A DNA stretch of 64,000 nt. It comes from Chromobacterium sphagni (GTDB lineage Bacteria > Pseudomonadota > Gammaproteobacteria > Burkholderiales > Chromobacteriaceae). A program made the position numbers and the translations under genes. The stretch covers positions 86,181-150,180 of the forward strand of contig NZ_MKCT01000083.1 of assembly GCF_001855555.1 (NCBI RefSeq). Direction: 5' to 3'. The notes under the pieces were generated by a model. The model worked only from the letters and a program-made list of their open reading frames with translations. It did no database searches and had not been told where the DNA came from. How positions within the stretch are numbered: position 1 is the first letter of the stretch; every line of letters starts with the position of its first letter. Of the stretch, positions 7,451 through 16,344 are shown one piece after another.

Positions 7451-8575
7451 TCAGTCCAGCGGCCAGGGCATGGACTTGGGCGGGGAGGGGGCGGCATCCG
7501 TTTCTGCGACGGCGGGCGCGATGGCTACCGTATCGACTTCGCGCCACCACGGCGTCGCCTTGTCCGCGTGGGACGGTTCGACGGCTTCGCCCAGGCGGGG
7601 CATCAGCAATTGGACATTGCGCTGGGCGCTGAGGCTGAGCAAGGTTTCCGCCGGCTGGTCCCAGGCGTGCATCGCCAGATTGAAGGTGCCCCAGTGCACC
7701 GGCAGGAAGGCGCCGCCGCCCAGCAGGTCCAGCGCCTTCAGCGCATTGTCGGGGCCGAGGTGGATGTCGCCCCAGGCCGGGTGGTAGGCGCCGACTTCCA
7801 GCATTACCAGGTCGAACGCGCCCAGCCTGTCGCGGATGACGGCGAATTCGTCGGTGAGGCCGGTGTCGCCGCTGAAGAACACCGAGTGGCGAGGGGTGCG
7901 GATGGCCAGCGACGACCATAGCGTGGCGTTGCGGTCCTTCAGGCCGCGCCCGGAAAAGTGCTGCGACGGCGTTGCCGTTACGGTCAGGTCGGCAGTCGGG
8001 TGGCGGTAGCTTTCCCACCAGTCCAGCTCGGTGATACGCTGCGGCGCCACGCCGAAGGCCTCAAGGTGGGCGCCGACGCCCAGCGAAGTGACGAAGGGAA
8101 CGTCGCGCTTGGCCAACTCGCGTATGGTCGGGTAGTCCAGGTGGTCGTAGTGGTCGTGCGAAACCAGCACCAGATCGATGGGCGGCATCTGGCGCAGTGG
8201 CACCGGCACCGGCTGGAAGCGCTTGGGCCCGGCCAGCCGGGAGGGCGAGGCGCGCGGCCCCCATACCGGATCGGTCAGCACCCGCAGGCCGTCTATCTCC
8301 AGCAATACCGTGGAATGCCCCAGCCAGGTGGCGCGCAGGCCGGAACCGGGCAGCTTGCGCCAATCGTCCAGGGGATTGTGCGCCGGCAGCGGCCCGCTTG
8401 GCACGCGGCGGTCGCCGCCGCAGAGGAAGTCGCGCAGCGAGGGCATCTGGACATTGGGGTCGCGCAGACCGGGCGCGATCGGGTGCAGATTGCGAAAGCC
8501 CTTGTCCGTCCAGAGAGGGGAGGACTTCATTCTTTCCAGGCGCAGGCCTGCGGGTTTTTTGCCAAGCGATTTCAT
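7451..8575 (-). CDS. MBL-fold metallo-hydrolase (UlaG/NAPE-PLD-like)
   Basis: A 374-residue metallo-beta-lactamase-fold protein. The zinc-binding HxHxDH motif reads 'LVSHDHYDHLD'; other ligand blocks are 'WLGHSTVLLEIDG' near the start of the domain, 'SGDTGLTDEF' (metal Asp) and 'FLPVHWGTFNLAMHAW' (final His). This arrangement is that of the UlaG/N-acyl-phosphatidylethanolamine phospholipase D-like branch (outer membrane or cytosolic lactonases and phosphodiesterases). Likely start is the ATG at 8575 (MKSLGKK) with a weak GAACGGA upstream; the ATG at 8530 is an alternative. An upstream extension to 8698 looks non-coding. Substrate unknown. Confidence 0.82.
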   Translation of the reverse strand: MKSLGKKPAGLRLERMKSSPLWTDKGFRNLHPIAPGLRDPNVQMPSLRDFLCGGDRRVPSGPLPAHNPLDDWRKLPGSGLRATWLGHSTVLLEIDGLRVLTDPVWGPRASPSRLAGPKRFQPVPVPLRQMPPIDLVLVSHDHYDHLDYPTIRELAKRDVPFVTSLGVGAHLEAFGVAPQRITELDWWESYRHPTADLTVTATPSQHFSGRGLKDRNATLWSSLAIRTPRHSVFFSGDTGLTDEFAVIRDRLGAFDLVMLEVGAYHPAWGDIHLGPDNALKALDLLGGGAFLPVHWGTFNLAMHAWDQPAETLLSLSAQRNVQLLMPRLGEAVEPSHADKATPWWREVDTVAIAPAVAETDAAPSPPKSMPWPLD

Positions 8576-9095
8576 TCCGTTCTCGCCAGTTCTCGCCGCG
8601 TGGGCGGGGTGAAAAAAGGTCAGCCGGTCCGCGACGCCGAGCCGGAATCTGTCCTCTTCAATATCCATACTAGTTGAGGCTGATCGGGCGAGAGTCAAGT
8701 CCGTCGTCTGTTTGCCCTGCGATGCCGGTTTCCAATCTGCCGGCTTGTCGTTGGATTGCCATGAATTCCATTTGGCATTTTTATGGTGATGGCGGCGAAG
8801 AAAGACGCTGGATGATTTTCATTGCGGTGAATGGCATTCCGAATATTTTCTTTTGGGTTCGACGCGGTATTTCTAATCAAGTGTTTGTTTTTATATGTAA
8901 TCCGCCGGTTTTAGCTGTCTTGCAGTGCGGGGGACGCTTGCCTACAATCAAAGCCGGATTGGAATTGCTGAATAGCCGCTGGGCATTTTTTATTGCCGAA
9001 ATAATGGCGGAAGAGTCGGGTTGGCAATGGTTGTGGCTTGATTTGCATTGAGATTGAATGGCGGGGGCTATGGGCCAAATGGAAGGAATCGCATC
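8576..9095. other. AT-rich intergenic region with a promoter for the downstream gene
   Basis: A 520-base gap of clearly lower GC than its surroundings. Its open frames (for example 8674-9051) have no recognisable protein similarity and no ribosome binding site. A good sigma70-like promoter is visible on the plus strand: TTGCAG at 8920-8925, 17-bp spacer, TACAAT at 8943-8948. This would give a ~140-base leader for the gene starting at 9096. Confidence 0.5.
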
Positions 9096-9656
9096 GTGAA
9101 TGCGATAGAAGAAATATTGCTGCACTTGTGCCGCAGCGAAGGGCTGCCGGATTCCGCCGTGCTGGATATGGTCGCCGTGCAAAAAAGCATGCATCCTCGA
9201 GCCAGCCTGATGTATTGGGCCGTGGTGGATTTTGCGCTGCCCTCCACCGAGGAGCGCCTGTTCGTATTCGATACGCTGGAAAACAGCACTCAGCGCTTTC
9301 TGGTGGCCCACGGTCGCGGCAAGGACGCCGACGCCAACCTGATGCGCGCCAACACCTTTTCCAACGAAGCCGGTTCCGACGCCTCCTGCCTGGGCGTGTG
9401 CCGGGCTTCGGAGACCTATTTCGGCAGCCAGGGTCTGTCGCTGTGGCTGGATGGACTGGAGCGCGGCAACGCCAATATGAGGCCGCGCAATATCGTCATG
9501 CATGGCGCGCCCTATGTTTCGCAGCAGTATATCCGCGAGCACGGCATATTGGGCCGCTCGGACGGCAGTCTGGCAGTGGACTTGCAGTACAGCACCGGGC
9601 TGATCAATATGTTGCAGGGCGGCTCCTATATCAACTGCATCTGCTCCCACCACTGA
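9096..9656 (+). CDS. L,D-transpeptidase-like (YkuD_2/PF13645) protein lacking the catalytic Cys
   Basis: A 186-residue protein starting at GTG 9096 with an AAGGAA ribosome binding site six bases upstream. From about residue 25 it matches the murein L,D-transpeptidase catalytic-domain family (YkuD_2): 'YWAVVDFALPSTEERLFVFD', 'AHGRGKDADANLM..TFSN..GSDASCLGV', 'ETYFGSQGLSLWLDGLE', then the active-site region with the conserved His in 'NIVMHGAPYVS'. In the family the next block is G-R-S-x-G-C-P-A; here it is 'GRSDGSLAV', so the nucleophilic Cys is a Ser (codon AGT). No obvious signal peptide is present. It may be an inactive paralogue, a serine variant or a binding protein. A strong bidirectional terminator follows. 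Confidence 0.72.
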   Translation: MNAIEEILLHLCRSEGLPDSAVLDMVAVQKSMHPRASLMYWAVVDFALPSTEERLFVFDTLENSTQRFLVAHGRGKDADANLMRANTFSNEAGSDASCLGVCRASETYFGSQGLSLWLDGLERGNANMRPRNIVMHGAPYVSQQYIREHGILGRSDGSLAVDLQYSTGLINMLQGGSYINCICSHH

Positions 9657-9676
9657 ACTCCGCCTTGCTCCGGACA

Positions 9677-9707
9677 AAAAGGCCCTGGAAGTTTTCCAGG
9701 GCCTTTT
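9677..9707. terminator. Bidirectional intrinsic terminator
   Basis: A 14-bp perfect stem (AAAAGGCCCTGGAA at 9677-9690 and TTCCAGGGCCTTTT at 9694-9707, loop GTT) between the convergent genes ending at 9656 and 9720. Both strands carry A/T runs at the stem base, so it can serve both. Confidence 0.85.
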
Positions 9708-9719
9708 CGCAGCCAGGCC

Positions 9720-10733
9720 TCAGTTGAGTCGTTCCAGGCTGTAATTGGCCGGCTCCCAGGCAAAAGCGTCGGCGTCGCTGCGCACGTGGCCGATGCCGGG
9801 GAAGGCGATGTGCGCGGCGGCCACCCAGTAGCCGTGGGCGGCGGCATCGGCAAAGGCCTTGCGCCGCTGTTCGATTGCGCTTGCGGAGTCGACGTCGAAA
9901 TCGATGGCGATTTCCGGATGCGCGAACTGCGCCTGCTGGGCGTGCACGGCGTCGCCCCAGAACTGCATGCGGGCGCCGTCGCTGCTCGCCTCGTAGAAGA
10001 CATGGCCCGGGGTGTGGCCGGGGGTGGCGATGGCGCGGATGCCGGGGAACAGCTCGACGCCAGGCTCGAAGGTTTTCACCTTGCCGGCCGCCAGGTAGGG
10101 CGCCAGCGAAGCCTGCGCCTGGTCGAAGCCCTGGCGCTGGTCGAAGCCGGACGCGCGCGGTCCGTCCACTTTGGCCTTGTTGGCCGGATTCAGCCAGAAG
10201 TCGGCCTCGTTCCGGCTCAGATAGATGTCGGCGTTGGGGAACATCCGCTTGCCGGCCGCGGAGAGGCCGCCGGAATGGTCGAGGTGGACATGGGTGAGCA
10301 GCACCGCGTCGATGTCTTCGGGACGGTAGCCGGCGGCGCGGAGGTTTTGCTGCAGCCGGCCGGCTACGTTGGCGCCGAACAGCTGGCCGGCGCCGCTGTC
10401 CACCAGCAGCAGTTTGCCGCCGGTATTGATCAGGAAGGTGTTGATCGAGGTTTCCGCCTGGTCCGGCTTTTGGAAGCCGTTTTCCAGCAGGCGGCGGATT
10501 TGTTGCGGTTCCTCGCCGCTGAGCAGCTTGTCCAGCGCGACTTTCACCGTGCCGTCCGAGACGGCGGTGACCTCGAATTGGCCCAGCATCATCCGGTAAT
10601 AGCCGGGCGCCTGGACGCGAACTTGCGGCGCCGCCGCGTAACTGGGGAAGGCGGGCAGCAGCGTGGTGGTGGCGGTAGCCAGGGCCAGCGCCAGGCTGGC
10701 GGCGAGGGTTTGCATTTTTCGGCTGAGTTTCAT
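9720..10733 (-). CDS. Exported MBL-fold metallo-hydrolase
   Basis: A 337-residue metallo-beta-lactamase-fold protein with an N-terminal signal peptide (basic MKLSRKMQ, hydrophobic core, cleavage near 'PSYAAAP', about residue 34). The zinc motif HxHxDH is 'LLTHVHLDHSGG'; 'TPGHTPGH' and 'FWGDAVHAQQ' supply further ligands, and 'AAHIAFPGIGH' the last His. The ATG at 10733 fits the signal peptide; the frame's extension to 11372 runs through the LysR gene and is not real. It is divergent from the LysR gene at 10830, which probably controls it. Members of this periplasmic group act on lactones, beta-lactams or phosphoesters; substrate unknown. Confidence 0.85.
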   Translation of the reverse strand: MKLSRKMQTLAASLALALATATTTLLPAFPSYAAAPQVRVQAPGYYRMMLGQFEVTAVSDGTVKVALDKLLSGEEPQQIRRLLENGFQKPDQAETSINTFLINTGGKLLLVDSGAGQLFGANVAGRLQQNLRAAGYRPEDIDAVLLTHVHLDHSGGLSAAGKRMFPNADIYLSRNEADFWLNPANKAKVDGPRASGFDQRQGFDQAQASLAPYLAAGKVKTFEPGVELFPGIRAIATPGHTPGHVFYEASSDGARMQFWGDAVHAQQAQFAHPEIAIDFDVDSASAIEQRRKAFADAAAHGYWVAAAHIAFPGIGHVRSDADAFAWEPANYSLERLN

Positions 10734-10829
10734 GATGGCTCCTGTCTGGTATGTCTGCGGCGATTTGCCGCTGGGCTTGACTGTATGTTCCAATACGCGG
10801 TCATATCGCTCAAATCGATTGGAAAGATA

Positions 10830-11756
10830 ATGACTATCAGCGAAAGAGATTTCAGGGGGGTCGATCTCAATCTGTTGGTGGCCTTTTTGGTGTTGATGCG
10901 CGAGCGCAGCGTCTCGCGCGCCGCCGAGCAGCTTTACCTCGGGCAGCCGGCGGTGAGCGGCGCGCTGGCGCGGTTGCGCAACCTGTTCGACGACGAGCTG
11001 CTGGTGCGCACCGCAGGCGGCATGGAGCCCACCGTCAGAGCCTTGCAGCTGGAGGCCAGCCTGCTGCCAGCCCTGCAGGGCGTGCAAGCCGCGCTGTTCC
11101 AGCCGGCCGGATTCGATCCGGCCCGCGCCGAGCGCACCTTCACGCTGGCGATGCCGGACTGGGTGGAAATCTGGCTGATGCCGCGGGTGTTCGCCGAACT
11201 GCGCCGCCAGGCGCCGGGGATGCGCATCGCGGTCAAGGCTACCGACCCCTTCCAGGGCGCGGCCATGCTGGAGCGGCATGAAATGGAGCTGGGCATCGCC
11301 ACGCTGCTGGCCGAGCCGGGTTGGATGCGCAGCCAGCCGCTGGCAAGAATGGGCTTCAGCTGCGTGCACCACGCGGCGCAGTTGCGGTTTGACGGCGGAC
11401 TGTCGCTACCGGACTACATTGCGCATCCCCATCTGCTGGTCACCTACCGCGGCGCCTTCCAGAGCGGCATCGACCAGTTGCTGGCGGAACAGGGCCTGCA
11501 GCGGCGGGTGCAGTACATCACGCAGCAATTCAGCGCCTTGCCCAGCCTGCTGCGCGAAGTGCCGGCGCTGGCTACGGTGCCGGCCGCGCTAGCCAGACAT
11601 TGGGCCGATTGCCAGAGTTTGCGCGCCTACCCGCTGCCGCTGCCGGTTCCGACTTTTGAAATCGCCATGTTCTGGCATGCGGCCAAGGACCGCGATCCGG
11701 CGCTGGAATGGCTGCGCGGGGTGATTGCCGGGTTGGCCTTGGAGATGGTGGCTTGA
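10830..11756 (+). CDS. LysR-family transcriptional regulator
   Basis: A 308-residue LysR regulator: N-terminal HTH at residues ~10-68 ('LNLLVAFLVLMRERSVSRAA' and 'GQPAVSGALARLRNLFDDELLVR') and an effector domain starting near 'ERTFTLAMPDWVEIWLMP'. The N-terminal 'DFRGVDLNLL' form is that of the NodD/NahR/LinR-like subgroup. ATG 10830 is preceded by GGAAAG. The gene is divergent from the exported MBL hydrolase at 10733 with a 96-base shared promoter region, so that gene is its likely target. Confidence 0.87.
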   Translation: MTISERDFRGVDLNLLVAFLVLMRERSVSRAAEQLYLGQPAVSGALARLRNLFDDELLVRTAGGMEPTVRALQLEASLLPALQGVQAALFQPAGFDPARAERTFTLAMPDWVEIWLMPRVFAELRRQAPGMRIAVKATDPFQGAAMLERHEMELGIATLLAEPGWMRSQPLARMGFSCVHHAAQLRFDGGLSLPDYIAHPHLLVTYRGAFQSGIDQLLAEQGLQRRVQYITQQFSALPSLLREVPALATVPAALARHWADCQSLRAYPLPLPVPTFEIAMFWHAAKDRDPALEWLRGVIAGLALEMVA

Positions 11757-11934
11757 GGAGAGGCGGCTGTCGCGAGGACATGCCGGTTCCGGCGGCGCGG
11801 CCGGCGCGGGTAACCTGCTCTCCTAAGGGGCGCGGCCCGCCGGCCTGTTCCGCGGCCGCGCTCTGGAAGTTCAAGGCACGCGGCGCGTCATTCTGCTAGA
11901 ACGGGATATTGAGCCAGAAAACCGGGGGATGCGG

Positions 11935-12507
11935 ATGGCGACAATCAATAATCTGGATCTGCTACCGGACAACTTGCCGGCACCGCGCGACGATGGCGCC
12001 GCCGATCATCTGCGGGCCCGCTCGTTGCCGCCGCTGGCGCTGCCGGCTACCGACGGCAGCATGGTCGATCTTTCCGCATTGTCAGGGCGCAGCGTGGTGT
12101 TCATCTACCCACGAACCGGGCAACCCGGCGTTCCAGCCTTGGTGGAATATTGGAACGAGATCGCCGGCGCGCGCGGCTGCACGCCGCAGACCAAGGGCTA
12201 CCAGGCGCTGGCCGGGGAGTTTCAGGCGCTCGGTTGCCGCATTTTTGGCCTGTCCACCCAGAGCCGCGCATATCAGCAGGAATTGGTTGCCCGGCTGGGG
12301 TTGCCGTTTCCCATTCTCAGCGACGAGCGCTTGCAGCTGGCGCGCGCGTTGTCGCTGCCCACGCTGGAAGTGGCCGGACAGACGCTGCTCAAGCGCATGA
12401 GCTGGCTGGTGCAGGATGGCCGCATTGTCCGCGTCCGTTACCCGGTGTTTCCGCCGGACGGCAACGCAGCCGAAATGCTGGCTTGGCTCCGCCAGGAGCC
12501 GGCGTAG
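11935..12507 (+). CDS. Peroxiredoxin-like (AhpC/TSA) protein
   Basis: A 190-residue thioredoxin-fold protein of the AhpC/TSA type. 'LPATDGSMVDLSALSGRSVVFIYPRTGQPG' is the peroxiredoxin strand/loop, and the Cys in 'ARGCTPQTKGYQALAGEF' sits in the G-C-T-P-Q motif that carries the peroxidatic Cys in the BCP/AhpE-like branch. 'FGLSTQSRAYQQELVARLGLPFPILSDE' is the usual following segment. Start is ATG 11935, placed six bases after GGGGG; an ATG at 11929 is too close to that site. It probably reduces peroxides with thiol donors. It is convergent with the HDO operon (29 bases between stops), so a functional link is possible but not shown. Confidence 0.8.
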   Translation: MATINNLDLLPDNLPAPRDDGAADHLRARSLPPLALPATDGSMVDLSALSGRSVVFIYPRTGQPGVPALVEYWNEIAGARGCTPQTKGYQALAGEFQALGCRIFGLSTQSRAYQQELVARLGLPFPILSDERLQLARALSLPTLEVAGQTLLKRMSWLVQDGRIVRVRYPVFPPDGNAAEMLAWLRQEPA

Positions 12508-12536
12508 CTATTCATGCCGCATATGTCCGCCGCGCG

Positions 12537-13460
12537 CTAGCTGGCGGCTTGCGGCCGAAGCGTGAACAACTCGTCGAAAATGGCGCGGAAGGCGGCCGCC
12601 GCGCAACGGGCGCCGCGCAGCGCTCCCAGCACGAACTCGCCGTCGGGCGGGCCTTGCTCGCGCAGCCAGCGCGCCAGCATGATTTCCTCATGTCCCAGCC
12701 GGTAGTCCAGCTGCGCGTGGCGGCATACTGCGTCGAAGCCCGGTGCCGCAAAAGGATACAACTGCGCGAAACCGGCGAACTGCCGTCGCAACGCTGCGGC
12801 GTCGCGTATGGTGGCCGGGGCGTGGAAGATGCCGTAGCAACCCAGATAGGCTGCCGGCCAACGACTGAGCGACACCATTAGCGCAATCAGCCGCCGAGTG
12901 CTGGCCAGCGCCGGGGTGTCCACCGCCTGGCAGCCCGGCGCGCCGCAGCGACGCAGGCCGTCGGCAATCATCGCCGCATGGCCTTGTTCCTCCTGGTAAT
13001 GCCGCAGCAGGTGGGGGCGCAAGGCCGGCAGTTGGCAGTTTTCGCAGGCGCAGCGGTTGTGCAGGTCGGCGCCGGCGGTGCGGTGGTAAAGCTGGCCGAG
13101 AAAGCCGAACACCTCGCCGGCGGTAGCCTGGCCGGCCATAAAGCGCGGCCAGAACGGCGAAGCGAAAACGCCCAGCGCCCAGCTGTCGCACAAGGCAAGG
13201 AAGCCATCGAGAAAGCCGTCTACGCCTTCTGGACGGGCCGGCAGCGAATGCAGCGCGTCGCATTGCTGCAGCCGTTGTTGCAGTAGGCGGGGCAAGCCGC
13301 TGTCGACCGCGGCCATGCCGTTCTCCAGCGATGCCAGCCCAAGGTCGAGAGCCGCTGGGGCGTCGGCTATGCTCAACCGCCATTGCGGGGTGTCAATCAC
13401 CAGCGAGCGGGCCTGGCGGCGGTATCCGACGTGGGGTCCCAGTATCCAGACGGATGCCAT
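12537..13460 (-). CDS. Heme-oxygenase-like diiron oxidase-family (HDO/TenA-PqqC-like) protein, paralogue 3
   Basis: 307 residues, last gene of the minus-strand operon that begins with the 61-residue peptide at 18617. The ATG at 13460 sits just after the stop of the aldehyde dehydrogenase (13462). Residues ~1-75 form an N-terminal region equivalent in position to the winged-helix-like domains of the other two paralogues, though less clear. Residues ~85-300 are helical and match the PqqC/TenA/HDO fold: Q123-x-x-H126 on the first metal helix, E157-E158-x-x-H161, and H248-A-x-L-D252-x-x-x-G-H257. The first position is Gln where paralogue 2 has Glu. It also has a Cys-rich stretch 'RCACENC' (about 136-142). 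Likely an oxidase or partner acting with the two paralogues; substrate unknown. Confidence 0.68.
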   Translation of the reverse strand: MASVWILGPHVGYRRQARSLVIDTPQWRLSIADAPAALDLGLASLENGMAAVDSGLPRLLQQRLQQCDALHSLPARPEGVDGFLDGFLALCDSWALGVFASPFWPRFMAGQATAGEVFGFLGQLYHRTAGADLHNRCACENCQLPALRPHLLRHYQEEQGHAAMIADGLRRCGAPGCQAVDTPALASTRRLIALMVSLSRWPAAYLGCYGIFHAPATIRDAAALRRQFAGFAQLYPFAAPGFDAVCRHAQLDYRLGHEEIMLARWLREQGPPDGEFVLGALRGARCAAAAFRAIFDELFTLRPQAAS

Positions 13461-13461
13461 C

Positions 13462-14946
13462 TTATCCGGTTCCCCCCGCGCCAAGGCGCGGCAATGCGTA
13501 GCCATCCAGCGGCAGGCTAAAGGTTTTCAGCTCGCTGTATTGCTCCATGCTCCAGCGTCCGCCTACCCGTCCCAGGCCGCTGGCGCCGCGGCCGCCGAAC
13601 GGCGCGCGCACATCGCGGATGACCGGGCTGTTGACCGCGACCACGCCGGTGCGCAGCTGGCGCGCCAGGCGCAGCCCCTTGGCGGCGTCGGCGCACCACA
13701 CCGTAGCGGCCAGGCCGTAGTCGCTGGCGTTGGCCAGCGCTACCGCCTGTTCGGCCGTGCGGAACGACGTAACGGCCACCACCGGGCCGAAGACTTCCTG
13801 GCGGAACAGGCTCATTTGGGGGGCGACGCCGTCGAGCACCGCCGGTTGCAGATAGCTTCCATCCAGATCCTTGGGGCGCAGGCCGCCGCAGAGCAGGCGG
13901 CCGCCCTCTTGTCGCGCGGTTTCCAGATGGCGTTCTATCGTCCACAAATGGGCTTCGTCTATCATCGGGCCGATTTCGCTCAAGGGATCGCAGGGGTCGC
14001 CGATGCGCAAACGGCGCACGCGCGCGACGAAGCGGTCGAGGAAGGCGTCCTTGATGTCCTGTTGCAGCAGCAAGCGAGAACCTGCGGTGCAGACTTCGCC
14101 GTTGCTGGCAAACGCGGCCAGCATCGCGCCGTCCACCGCAGCGTCCAGATCGGCGTCGGCCAGCACGATGGTCGGGGATTTGCCGCCCAGTTCGTACAGC
14201 GTGCGCCGGAATGCGCTGACAGGCTGCGCGGCGATGTCCCGGGCGGCGTCGGCGCCGCCGACGAAGCACAATCCGTCCAGTTGCGGGTTGCGCGCCAGCG
14301 CTTGGCCGGTGGGGGAGCCGGGGCCATGGATGATGTTGACCACGCCGGCGGGGAAGTCCAGCGCGGCGATCAACTCGGCCAGCAGCGATAGGGTGAAGGG
14401 TGCGCGCTCCGAGCTCTTGAGCACCACGGTGTTGCCCATGGCCAGCGCCGCCGCCAGATTGATGGTGGCGACGGCCAGCGGCGCGTTCCATGGCGCCAGG
14501 ATGGCGACGACGCCCAAGGGTTCGCGCTGCACGATCTGCCAGTAGGCATTGTCCATCGCGAAGCATTCGCCGGCCAGCCGCTGGCATTCCGCGGCGAAAT
14601 AGCGGCAGTGCGCGATGGCGCGCGGCAGGTGCCCTTGCGAGGTCATGCTCAGCAGCATGCCGGTGTCGGCGGTTTCCGCGCGCGATAGCGCATCGAGATT
14701 GGCTTCTAGCTGGTCGGCCAGGGACAGCAGCAGGTCGGCGCGGTGGGCGGCGGGCAGGCCGCTCCAGCGGCCATCGTCGAAAGCGTTGCGGGCGGCGGCG
14801 ACGGCAGCGGCCACTCGCGCGGCGTCCGCCGCTGGCGCCAGCCCCAGCAGGGCGCCGCCGGCCGGATTGTAAGTGGCGAACAGTTGCGGCTGTTGTTGCG
14901 GCGATAAGGCGCCGTCTATCAGTTCGGCAAGTATGCGTTCGCTCAT
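13462..14946 (-). CDS. NAD(P)-dependent aldehyde dehydrogenase
   Basis: 494 residues, typical ALDH superfamily length. NAD-binding 'ILAPWNAPLAVATINLAAALAMGNTVVLKSSE', the Glu of 'YELGGKSPTIVLADADLD', the catalytic Cys in 'ASNGEVCTAGSRLLL' and the C-terminal 'EVFGPVVAVTSF' are present, so it should be active. The substrate is not clear from sequence; nearest style is betaine/aminobutyraldehyde/hydroxy-muconic semialdehyde dehydrogenases. Within the operon it lies between the PLP aminotransferase-like gene and HDO paralogue 3. A plausible role is oxidising an aldehyde generated by the aminotransferase or by an HDO-type C-C cleavage (inference). Confidence 0.85.
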   Translation of the reverse strand: MSERILAELIDGALSPQQQPQLFATYNPAGGALLGLAPAADAARVAAAVAAARNAFDDGRWSGLPAAHRADLLLSLADQLEANLDALSRAETADTGMLLSMTSQGHLPRAIAHCRYFAAECQRLAGECFAMDNAYWQIVQREPLGVVAILAPWNAPLAVATINLAAALAMGNTVVLKSSERAPFTLSLLAELIAALDFPAGVVNIIHGPGSPTGQALARNPQLDGLCFVGGADAARDIAAQPVSAFRRTLYELGGKSPTIVLADADLDAAVDGAMLAAFASNGEVCTAGSRLLLQQDIKDAFLDRFVARVRRLRIGDPCDPLSEIGPMIDEAHLWTIERHLETARQEGGRLLCGGLRPKDLDGSYLQPAVLDGVAPQMSLFRQEVFGPVVAVTSFRTAEQAVALANASDYGLAATVWCADAAKGLRLARQLRTGVVAVNSPVIRDVRAPFGGRGASGLGRVGGRWSMEQYSELKTFSLPLDGYALPRLGAGGTG

Positions 14947-14994
14947 GGCGGAGTTCCTTTGACGGGGCCTGGGTCGAATTGCGGGGGTGGGCGG

Positions 14995-16344
14995 TTACTG
15001 CATGGCGTTGTGGCAAGCGTTGAGGGTGAAGGCGGGGATGCCGCGCAGGTGTTCGAAGGCGCGGGAAAAGGCATTCGCGGCTTCGTCCAGACTGGCGCGC
15101 GAGTGCCGCGCCGACAGCCAGCCGTGGTTGGCGTGGCAGTCCACGCCTTCCAGCAGCAGGGCCATGCGCAGCAGCCGGTGTTGCGGCGCATGCTGCGCCG
15201 CCAACTGCACCATGGCGGTGCCGGGTGAGATGGACAGGTCCCTGGCGCGGGCGCCTATCACCAGGTGGAAGATCGAGCTTTGCGCGTAGGCGCCGACATC
15301 CACTCCCGCCGCTTCGGCGGCGGCGTTGATCGACCGGGTCAGGTCTGCGGCGGCCTGGTTGGCCCGCGTTAGCGGCTCGCCGTCGCCGATCAGCTCCAGT
15401 GTGGCCAGCGCAGCCGCCGCGGTGATCGGGCAGCCGTTGAAGGTGCCGCTGTGTATCAGCCGGCGGCTGTCGAATACAGACATCAGTTCGGCGCAGCCGC
15501 CGACCAGCGCGCCGGGCATGCCGCCGGCGGCGATTTTCGCCAGCAAGGTCAGGTCGGGGCGCACCCGGCTCATGGCCTGCACGCCGCCCAGATGGTAGCG
15601 GAAGCCGCTGATGACTTCGTCGAAAATAAGCAGGCTGCCATAACGGTCGCACAGAGCGCGCAGCGCGGACAGGTGTTCGGCTGACCAGGCCAGGCTGCCG
15701 GAGCTGCCGCCGCCAGGCTCCAATATCAGCGCCGCCACGTCGCCCACTGCCAATTCCTCCTCCGTCGCGGCCAGATCCAGCGGAGGAATAATGCCGACGT
15801 GGTCTTCCACCCCAGGATTGAAGCCGGCCGCGGCGGCCGGCAGCATGTGAGCCAGGCAGTCGTCGAACCAGCCGTGGAAGTGGCCATCGACCCGGACGAT
15901 GCGGCTGCGGCCGGTGGCGACCCGCGCGACCCTCAGCGCCAACTGCGCGGCCTCGGATCCGGAAGCGGTGAAGCGCACCTGTTCGCAGGAGGGGAAATAA
16001 TCGCGTATGCGTTCCGCCCAGGCGAAATGCAGGCGGTGGACGCCGCCCAGGTGCTGTCCCTGCTCCATCTGCCGGGAGACGGCGGCAACCACCGCCGGGT
16101 GGGCGTTGCCAAACAGCAGGGCGCCGTGGCCCATCCACAGGTCCAGATAGCGTCGGCCGTCCACATCCCATTTGTAGATGTCCCGCGCGCGCTCGAACAC
16201 TACCGGATATGGCTCCAGCCGCCAGCTGTCATGGCCGCTGCCGCCGGCCAGCGGGTTGCCGCCAGCGCGCCAGACCCGGCCGTCCGGCCGGGCGCGGCGA
16301 TAGCGTTCCAGCAGCGCCTGTTCCGCCTCGCTTGTCTGCCTCAT
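14995..16344 (-). CDS. Class III PLP aminotransferase, glutamate-1-semialdehyde aminomutase-like
   Basis: 449 residues; start ATG 16344 overlaps the TGA of the upstream HDO gene (ATGA). Fold-type I class III aminotransferase of the GSA-aminomutase-like branch: 'VDGRRYLDLWMGHGALLFGNAHPAVVAAV', 'FTASGSEAAQLALRVARVATGR', 'VDGHFHGWFDD', PLP Asp242 in 'LIFDEVISGFR' and Schiff-base Lys270 in 'LLAKIAAGGMPGALVGG'. The protein is too divergent from HemL for heme biosynthesis and sits in a biosynthetic operon. It probably moves or removes an amino group on an amino-acid or peptide side chain. It could hand an aldehyde to the adjacent ALDH (inference). Confidence 0.82.
   Translation of the reverse strand: MRQTSEAEQALLERYRRARPDGRVWRAGGNPLAGGSGHDSWRLEPYPVVFERARDIYKWDVDGRRYLDLWMGHGALLFGNAHPAVVAAVSRQMEQGQHLGGVHRLHFAWAERIRDYFPSCEQVRFTASGSEAAQLALRVARVATGRSRIVRVDGHFHGWFDDCLAHMLPAAAAGFNPGVEDHVGIIPPLDLAATEEELAVGDVAALILEPGGGSSGSLAWSAEHLSALRALCDRYGSLLIFDEVISGFRYHLGGVQAMSRVRPDLTLLAKIAAGGMPGALVGGCAELMSVFDSRRLIHSGTFNGCPITAAAALATLELIGDGEPLTRANQAAADLTRSINAAAEAAGVDVGAYAQSSIFHLVIGARARDLSISPGTAMVQLAAQHAPQHRLLRMALLLEGVDCHANHGWLSARHSRASLDEAANAFSRAFEHLRGIPAFTLNACHNAMQ

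Noticed and set aside
8674..9051. Possible 125-residue plus-strand protein
   Set aside because: No ribosome binding site and no recognisable motif; it covers AT-rich DNA including the predicted promoter of the next gene.
14995..16344. Glutamate-1-semialdehyde aminomutase HemL
   Set aside because: The fold matches, but key HemL blocks are diverged and the gene is inside a biosynthetic operon rather than with heme genes.
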